From contig NC_134944.1 in NCBI RefSeq assembly GCF_051020765.1, positions 6,014,001 through 6,078,000 of the forward strand: a stretch of DNA of 64,000 nucleotides. The letters are read 5' to 3'. The position numbers and the translations under genes were made by a program. This DNA is from Lasioglossum baleicum. Its lineage: Eukaryota > Arthropoda > Insecta > Hymenoptera > Halictidae. How positions within the stretch are numbered: the stretch's first letter is position 1; every line of letters begins with the position of its first letter. The notes below the pieces were generated by a model, which had not been told where the DNA came from, did not search any database, and worked only from the letters and a program-made list of their open reading frames with translations. Below, piece by piece: positions 57,841 to 64,000 of this stretch.

Positions 57841-58400
57841 TTTGACTTTAGGTACAATACTTTGACTTCTAAGTATTTTGGTTTCTAGGTTCTTTGACTT
57901 TTAGGTAGTTTGAAATCTAGGAACTTTGATTTCTAGGTATCTTAAACTTTATGTCCCCTACATATTAGGTATTTTGATTTCTGGGTATCTTAAATTTTAG
58001 GTCCCCTACGTTCTAGATACCTTAAATTTTAGGTCCCCTACATTCTAGCTACCCTAAATTTTAGATCCCCTATATCCTAGGTACCTTAAATTATAGATCC
58101 CCTAAATTTTAGGTCCGCTAAATTCTAGGTACCTTAAATTTTAGGTCCTTTAAATTCTAGGTACCTTAAATTTTAGGTCCCTTAAATTCTAGGTATTTTG
58201 ACTTTTAGGTACCCTAAAGTCTAGGTATTTTCATGTCCAGGTACTTTGATCTCCAGGTATTTTAATTTCTGGATACCTTAAATTTTAGGTCCCCTAAATT
58301 CCAGATATTTTGATGTCTACGTATCCTAAATTGTGTGTAGGTACTTTGACTCCTATAGGTACTTTAACTGTTAGCTACTTTGACTTCTATGTACTTCGAC
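57841..58400 (+). repeat. 15-16 bp / 31-bp tandem array rich in AGGT
   Basis: The best-preserved unit is AATTCTAGGTACCTTA followed by AATTTTAGGTCCCTT, 31 bp as a dimer. Diverged units (GACTTCTAGGTACTTTG-like) occupy both ends. I count 21 AGGT tetramers in the array, nearly all preceded by T(C/T)T or TTT, so TTTTAG-GT and TTCTAG-GT recur on the plus strand. No open frame of note. Confidence 0.92.
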
Positions 58401-61400
58401 TTTTAGTAAAGCAGAACTGCCATTACCACAACTGTGCTCCCCATGCAGTTAGGTTAACGCGTCCAGGCCATACCATATTCGTCCCGAGCGTACTTACACG
58501 TACCATCTTGTCAATTTTCCGCGTTTAGGCGAGTGCCCATGTTGTTCTCGGGGCGACGATGTTCGGATCGCGGTTTTGCACGAGCCCGCTAAATCATCGG
58601 TTAACGTTCGCGCGTAATGCCGCCGCGAGGGCCGGTGACACGCCTCGGCCATAAAGGACGACCCACGAGCACAAGCGACCCGGCTATCTCGGAGAGCGGG
58701 TCGGTCGCGGGTACACGCCTTCGCGACACAGCTTCTCTCTCTCTCTCTCCCTCCTTTTTCTCTCTTTTCTACCTGCACTCCTCTCCGAGTCTCGCCGGCG
58801 AACGAGATGAGAGGGCGGAACAGTGCACAGAGCGGAATATCCGGCAACGGGGTTCGATTATCGAAGCTTATGGTTAGGCGACTGCCGATTTCACGCGTTT
58901 ATGGCGAATGCGGCTCTACCAAACACAATAAAACGACAATCTTTACCCAGTCATTCACGGCGCATAGGTACTCTCTTCCGAAATACGGCGAACTCGGTCC
59001 CGAGCCGTCAAAATTTTTCAGTTTACTTTTTATTGCATGGAAATACTCGCCAGAGGTGTATCTCTGATGTAGAAAATCGTCACAACTCTAATTTCTTTAG
59101 TTTTTTGATATAATTATTAGCTATTATTTGTTTTTAAAATTGCAGCTCATTCAATATTGACCATTTAATTTTACTTTAATCGTGACATTAATTATATTTT
59201 ATATTTAATTTAATTGTGACAATTTAATTACGAAAAAATGTAATTGTGACCGTTTGTATCTTTGTATTTCTGACGTTTATCTTGTGCACGAGTCCGTGTG
59301 GATCAGAAATGACTCGGTCACAGGCGTAGAACTCGCAAGAGGGTTAATACCAACACATCTCTTTAACGTCAGACAATTTATCAAAACCAGTCAGTCCATA
59401 AGTGTTTACAGAATCGATCGAAGGATTTCGAGCGCTATTTAAATTCCCGGTCGCGTAATCGCAGATCCAGAACGTTCAAAAGCCCCAGCATCGCCATAAA
59501 ACAGTATCTCGGCTAACTTTTCCCTCCCGAACACGGTTCCACTGGTTCGAACAACGTCGTTAGGCAAAATCGCTCGCTCGAGACCCGATGTAAGAATCCT
59601 TTTATACTTCGAGTTCGAGATAGCAGCACACAGAGAACAGTAATAAAGGTAAGAGGGAGACGGGTGTTCAAGGGGTGGAGCAGGTGGCGCGAGGGAAATA
59701 ATATTAACATAAGCTTTATCTAAATGTTAATACGCGCAGTCGAGAGAGCGTCACGCACACGGAATTCCCCGAGTGTCGCGAGAGATCGTTTTACCGCGTT
59801 ATAGTCTTTTTTTTCTCTCCTCCACCCGCGTGGATTCAGTGGGGTGGGAGGGTGAATCCACGGGGGTTGCGCGACTTCGCCGCGGGCTCGAAAACGAACG
59901 CTTAAAAATGTAATAGCGAGAGGAGCCCGGGGATCGTCGGACGCGAAAACGACGCCGGGCCTCTTTATTTTCCCCATTATTCAAATATAAATGTAAATGT
60001 TGATACAAACGGATAGGTAAATGGAAAGAGAGAATTCAATTGTTCGTCGCTGTACGCCGAGCGCAGACAGCAGGGAGCCGGGCCACGAAATTAGTTTATA
60101 AGGAAGCGAACAGCGCTCCGCTGAAAAACTGCAAGAGAGAATCGAGAGAGCGGAAGGGGATGAAGAGAGAGAGAGGGATGAAGAGAATGGACCGGGTCCT
60201 AGCCGACAGAGGAGTCTCCCGAGTCCTGTACAGTCTTTCCAACAATTTCTCTTCGTCATCTGATGTCACGTAATGACACATTCGTTCAAATTCCCATGCA
60301 TTGCATTTTCTACATTTTTGAAAGAAATAAATAAAAATTGTAACACGTAGGAATTGAATAGGAATTTATTTCTCTCTTCAATGATTTTATTAAGTGGCAA
60401 GTTACTTTAAATGCCGCTGTGTAAAATTGTAAACGCCTATTTCTGCTGCGAATGCATAAAATCGCCAATCTAACGATTTAAAGTGATCAGAAAATTCGAA
60501 GGAATAGAAATCGAAAATCTTTTTTCTATCTCCTCGAGGAACACCATCGATCGCTTGTTCCTCGATGGTTTCCGCCTTTATTCTCAGCCATGGAACAAAC
60601 AGATAAGACGCTGCCAGCAATAAAAGCTGTTTGCTGATAGCTGGTTGGACGACAACCTCTCTCATTCTCGCGGATCGCTCGATTCGAGGCAAACAACTTC
60701 CCTGTTTATTAGGCTAGCTTCATTCTCAGTCTGTTAGACTGAATTCCGAGTTCCCACGTTTATTCGAGGCACTTCAACCCCTTCAAACACCCCATCAGAA
60801 CGCCACTGGGTCGCACTTGTCCCAGCATTCCTCGGATTTTTACGAGCTTTCTCGAACCTACCTCTGACTTTCGAGCATCAGCTACTTTTTATGAGGCGGC
60901 TGCTCTTGGTTTTTGAGTGCGGTGCTGTGTTCCGTGTTTATGCTACGCTGCCATGCATTTTGAGGAGAGAGGTCGCCTAACCTAGGAACAGAGGAAAGTA
61001 TTCGATCATCCCATAAGTGTAAACGTTCGTATTTCGTTTATATATTTGTGGAAAAATTCATCAAAACTGTGATTGAGTTATTCATCCGCGTTTGAGCGGC
61101 TTCACAGCATATTTACCTGTAATTAAGTTTTGTATCCTGAAGAATTGTGTACAAAAATTGCTACCCCAAGTTCTGCAATATTATAATCGAGGGCCCCGTT
61201 ACTAAAAATGCTCAGTGGTTCAAAGAATGACACATAAATGTTCGCAGATCTATTGTTGAATTTTTCCTTCCTGAAGAATGGTCAAGGACGTATGCATTCG
61301 TACGGGGGTGCAGTATTTTTGCGGATCGGAAATGGAGGGCAGAATGATCTGGCATTCCGCGAGACTCTTGGCAGGAAAGAGGGTGGTTCGGTAATATCGT

Positions 61401-61983
61401 TCTGTGTACGCTTGGTTCTCGTGTTACCCCCGGACGTGCATTGTTCTCGCCCTTCGGGCCGGCATTGTGCCACGGTGGCGTAGATTCGTGGAACAGAGTA
61501 CGGGGCCATGGGGTTGCACCGACGCACAGGGTGCATATGCGCTGATAGCTCGTAATGCCATCTCTAATTCCATGCAAGAGCCGATTTGATTTCGGCATTA
61601 AGATAAAGCGACTCCCTTCCTGCGCCTCACTCACCCCCCATTTCGCTCGACCAAACCACCCACCCCCACACGCACAAACTCTCTGCCGACTCATCCTACG
61701 TGTACGGCAACCAACCCTGTTTCTATACCGACGATCACTTTCGGAACTCGAAATAATACGGGGGATGAATCCGAACTTGAAACGCGATATCGATGGCTGC
61801 AATAACTGCGTTACCGTTCAACCCCATCGGGACCCGCGGACCGATATGTACCGCTCGATGTCCGCCTGCGATAAGGGATGACAAAGAAACGCTTCAAGAT
61901 CCACATTTGGTCCGTAACAAAAATTGTTGTCCAGCAAAATCAATTCTTGCTTATTTTAATTCTTACCGTTGTTGGCACGTGAT
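58401..61983. other. Unique DNA, no gene recognised
   Basis: 58440-58900 is CpG-rich with a CT run at 58734-58750. 59090-59260 is AT-rich with a recurring AATTGTGAC word. 59750-60270 is CpG-rich with GA tracts. 60540-60570 has a short imperfect stem around GAGGAACA. 61210-61870 is CpG-rich and includes a 196-codon minus-strand frame (61212-61802) with His/Arg/Ser bias and no domain. No RNA gene recognised. Confidence 0.5.
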
Positions 61984-62420
61984 ACAACCCTTAGTGAAGC
62001 CATTCCAACCCTGTTTCAATTTTTATAAAATCTCCCATGAGATATACATTGAGATCTCTGGTCTAGAAAATAATTACTAGACTGCGAATTTTATGCATTT
62101 ATGACAAAAATCGTAAATATAAAGCAGTGAACATATTCAAAAGATTTAAGGACATCAGTGTATTAGTTCCAGCTTAGTAAGATAATTAAAAGAAATAAGA
62201 AGTTTCTATAATATATGTAAACAATTTTTATTTCGCATAAAGATCCGCAGTCTAATAATTACAATATATCAAAAATTTTTATCATCCGTGGAACATGGAA
62301 CAACCCTTAGTGAAGCCATTCCGCCCTTAATTTAATTTTTACAAAATCCCCGCCATGAGATATGCATACAGGTCTAGAAAATAATTACAATATGTAAAAA
62401 AATGATTATCGATCACTAAA
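61984..62420 (+). repeat. Two-unit tandem duplication (about 131 bp), one unit split by a MITE
   Basis: ACAACCCTTAGTGAAGCCAT starts at 61984 and again at 62300. Both continue with AATTTTTA(T/C)AAAATC, CATGAGATAT, GGTCTAGAAAATAATTAC and AATAT. In unit 1 the MITE at 62078-62254 and an 8-bp duplication interrupt ATAATTAC; in unit 2 ATAATTAC is intact at 62381-62388. Subtracting the insertion (185 bp) leaves an original period of about 131 bp. Confidence 0.9.
62078..62254. mobile_element. 177-bp hAT-like MITE with 8-bp target duplication
   Basis: The ends are TAGACTGCGAATTTTATGCA and the complement of TAGACTGCGGATCTTTATGC, an imperfect inverted repeat of about 20 bp. It is flanked by identical octamers ATAATTAC (62070-62077, 62255-62262). 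Eight-base duplications of form nTnnnnAn are the hallmark of hAT transposons. The interior is AT-rich and non-coding. The neighbouring tandem unit shows the same site without the element, which fixes both boundaries. Confidence 0.93.
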
Positions 62421-63123
62421 ATATCACACTACCCCATGTAATTTTTTTCACATCTTAATTTTTAACAGTCTTCATAAAGTCTAGAAGACGTACAGTCTAA
62501 TATCTATAAAAATAAGAAACAATTATATTAGTTAACGTATGTACTGACTTGTGGTAACACTTACTGCAAAGTTTATGGAATAAGATTTTGAGCATTGTTA
62601 ATGAAAAGACAGTGAATGATGTACTACCCCTCGGATGCTTACTGGCCTGCAACAAGGTGTGTCGAATAAACTGGAGCAAAATAAGAATAGCAACGACGTT
62701 GTATGCAGATTTAATGGACGACTCGTCGCGAAGGATGACGAAGCGTTCGGCTAATCCTGCTCGATCGCGTGCCTCGAGAGGGCGCGAAAATCCTGGCCGC
62801 GATCGATGATCCTCTCTTCCGCTTCAATTGCTTCGGAGACACGGCCGTATGTTCTCCGGGATCGATCAACCGCAAACGAAACTCGCGAGGAGGATTCTTT
62901 CGTCGATCGAACACCTCTCGTGTCCATACCCGAGACATAGTTTTCTCATCGACTGATTTCGTTCCCCATCGATCTTCGTCGTGACCAAAATATGCTGGGG
63001 GAACACTGTCTTTAATGCCCGCAAATTAGTCCGTAATGAATGGGTGGATTGTGAATCTTTAGTTTACCATTTTTCGTAAATTCCTTCTGTTTTACGTCCA
63101 TTTATGTTTGTAGTTCATCTGTT
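62421..63123. other. Unique DNA, no gene recognised
   Basis: AT-rich to 62620, CpG-rich 62690-62960, then AT-rich. The frames (60-75 codons) have no motif. Confidence 0.5.
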
Positions 63124-63680
63124 TCTTGTCTCTAGTGGAAACGTACCATTTTCGTTAGCCATTGCCTTGTTAATACACCAATTAAAGAATAAATCATTTA
63201 GAAGTAGCTGTGAAGCTGATTCTGGGAAACAGAAAATTCCGAAACTAAAAGTATTTGCCTTCCTATTCAAGCGGTACCATTTTTCAGAGAACCATTTTTC
63301 CGAAGAACAAGATCATTCTGTGGCTCAAAAAATAGATTGTCACGTTGAAGTCTCATCAGTGAAACAGAAAATTCCGAAACTAAAAGTATTTGTCTTCCTA
63401 CTCAAGCGGTACCATTTTTCAGGGAACCATTTTTCCAAAGAACAGATCATTCTGTGGCCCAAAAACTAGATCGTAACTTTAAAGCTGATTCAGTGGCCCA
63501 TAAAATTGCAAGTTGGCAAGATCTAGTTTCCAGTGATAAAGTTACCATTTCTCAAGGAGCCATTCCTCGAAAATATCATTCCTCAAAAATTAGATTGTGA
63601 CTATGAGAACCTGATTCAGTGGCCTAGAAACTAGTAAGCTGAAAATATCCAGTGTAAGAGTTACCATTTCCTCTAGCATT
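63124..63680 (+). repeat. Four-unit tandem array, about 125-137 bp period
   Basis: GAAGCTGATTCTGGGAAACA near 63212 recurs near 63347, 63482 and 63606 as GAAGTCTCATCAGTGAAACA, AAAGCTGATTCAGTGGCCCA and GAACCTGATTCAGTGGCCTA. ACAGAAAATTCCGAAACTAA, AAGTATTTG, CAAGCGGTACCATTTTTCAG and CAGATCATTCTGTGG are shared by the first two. The open frame across the array (63104-63469) is frame-shifted between units and not coding. A partial unit precedes it. Confidence 0.9.
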
Positions 63681-64000
63681 GTCACCGAGTATTCTGGGTA
63701 GGATCAGTGACCGTCGGTGGATAATCCCGGTGATTCTTGTCGGTCAGCGGGATCCTTTGCGTGTAACGGATCCAGAAGAGACACAGCGGCGGCGGATTCT
63801 TAGAGCGACGTCGCCTCGACATCGTTATTGGCGATGTGGTAGCCCGGGGTGTGTCGGCGTAGCTGCGACCGCAGAGGTATCGGAGTGTGGCATGGCACGG
63901 GTCAACCGCAAACCGACAACGTCCACGCGCTCTCTCCTCTCTCCCTATCTCGCTCTCTCTTCCACTCTCTCTATCTGTCTCTGTCGCTCGACGAGCTGTC
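63681..64000. other. CpG-rich DNA ending in CT tracts
   Basis: CpG-rich unique sequence, then CT-rich runs from 63930 to the window end. It resembles other CpG/CT-rich patches here. No gene recognised, and the window ends inside it. Confidence 0.5.

Noticed and set aside
60800..60830. TCGCACTTGTCCCAGCAT, similar to the core of miR-92
   Set aside because: The match is partial and the surrounding sequence does not fold into a microRNA-type hairpin by inspection.
1..64000. tRNA or rRNA genes
   Set aside because: I scanned for T-arm words such as GGTTCGAATC and for rRNA-like blocks. The few GTTCGAA hits (for example near 25862 and 30231) lack a matching acceptor stem or A box.

Overview
Kind of sequence. 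I find no supportable protein-coding gene, tRNA or rRNA in these 64 kb. It reads as intergenic or long-intron DNA of an insect, most likely a hymenopteran. The visible basis is CpG-rich unique DNA mixed with AT-rich insertions, many long (CT)n/(GA)n tracts, miniature transposons with mariner-type ends, and a 5'-truncated insect-type LINE (non-LTR retrotransposon) fragment. The order-level assignment is inference. The open frames are Arg/Ser/Leu-rich translations of CpG-rich or CT-repeat DNA with no recognisable domain.

Mobile elements. The only protein-coding remnant is the C-terminus of a LINE on the minus strand (8975-9326), flanked by a perfect 12-bp target duplication. Miniature elements include two ~80-bp mariner hairpins (2322-2402, 42472-42551). 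A hAT-like MITE (miniature inverted-repeat element) family has copies at 13342-13490, 40042-40145 and 62078-62254, plus single ends at 109-136, 2661 and 36996. There is a 444-bp CACTGAG-ended element (5276-5719), a 398-bp fold-back (12749-13146) with a solo arm at 26505, a fold-back with internal 40-bp repeats (38266-38635), a 275-bp element with CCAAT-bearing arms (36680-36954), and a 149-bp element (31594-31742). A further dispersed repeat carries GTCACGTGAC palindromes (12574, 38927, 43561, 45827).

Tandem repeats. One degenerate minisatellite with 40-42 bp units recurs at six loci (19690, 20703, 22526, 24210, 28611, 35610), always in the same orientation. Each unit contains a T-rich tract running into CCTAG, like a 3' splice site. 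An AGGT-rich array at 57841-58400 and a ~42-bp higher-order array at 55848-56383 may be distant relatives. Low-copy arrays with units of about 100-135 bp lie at 15985, 25566, 44450, 49100, 50085, 61984 and 63124. One of these holds a hAT-like MITE in one unit while the neighbouring unit keeps the empty site.

What may be functional. The best core-promoter candidate is at 29186-29310: a GA tract, TATATAT, then an initiator-like TCAAGT about 31 bp downstream on the plus strand. The CpG-rich unique stretches could hold regulatory elements or untranslated exons, but that cannot be shown from one sequence. The most unusual signal is the same-strand family of splice-acceptor-like minisatellites.
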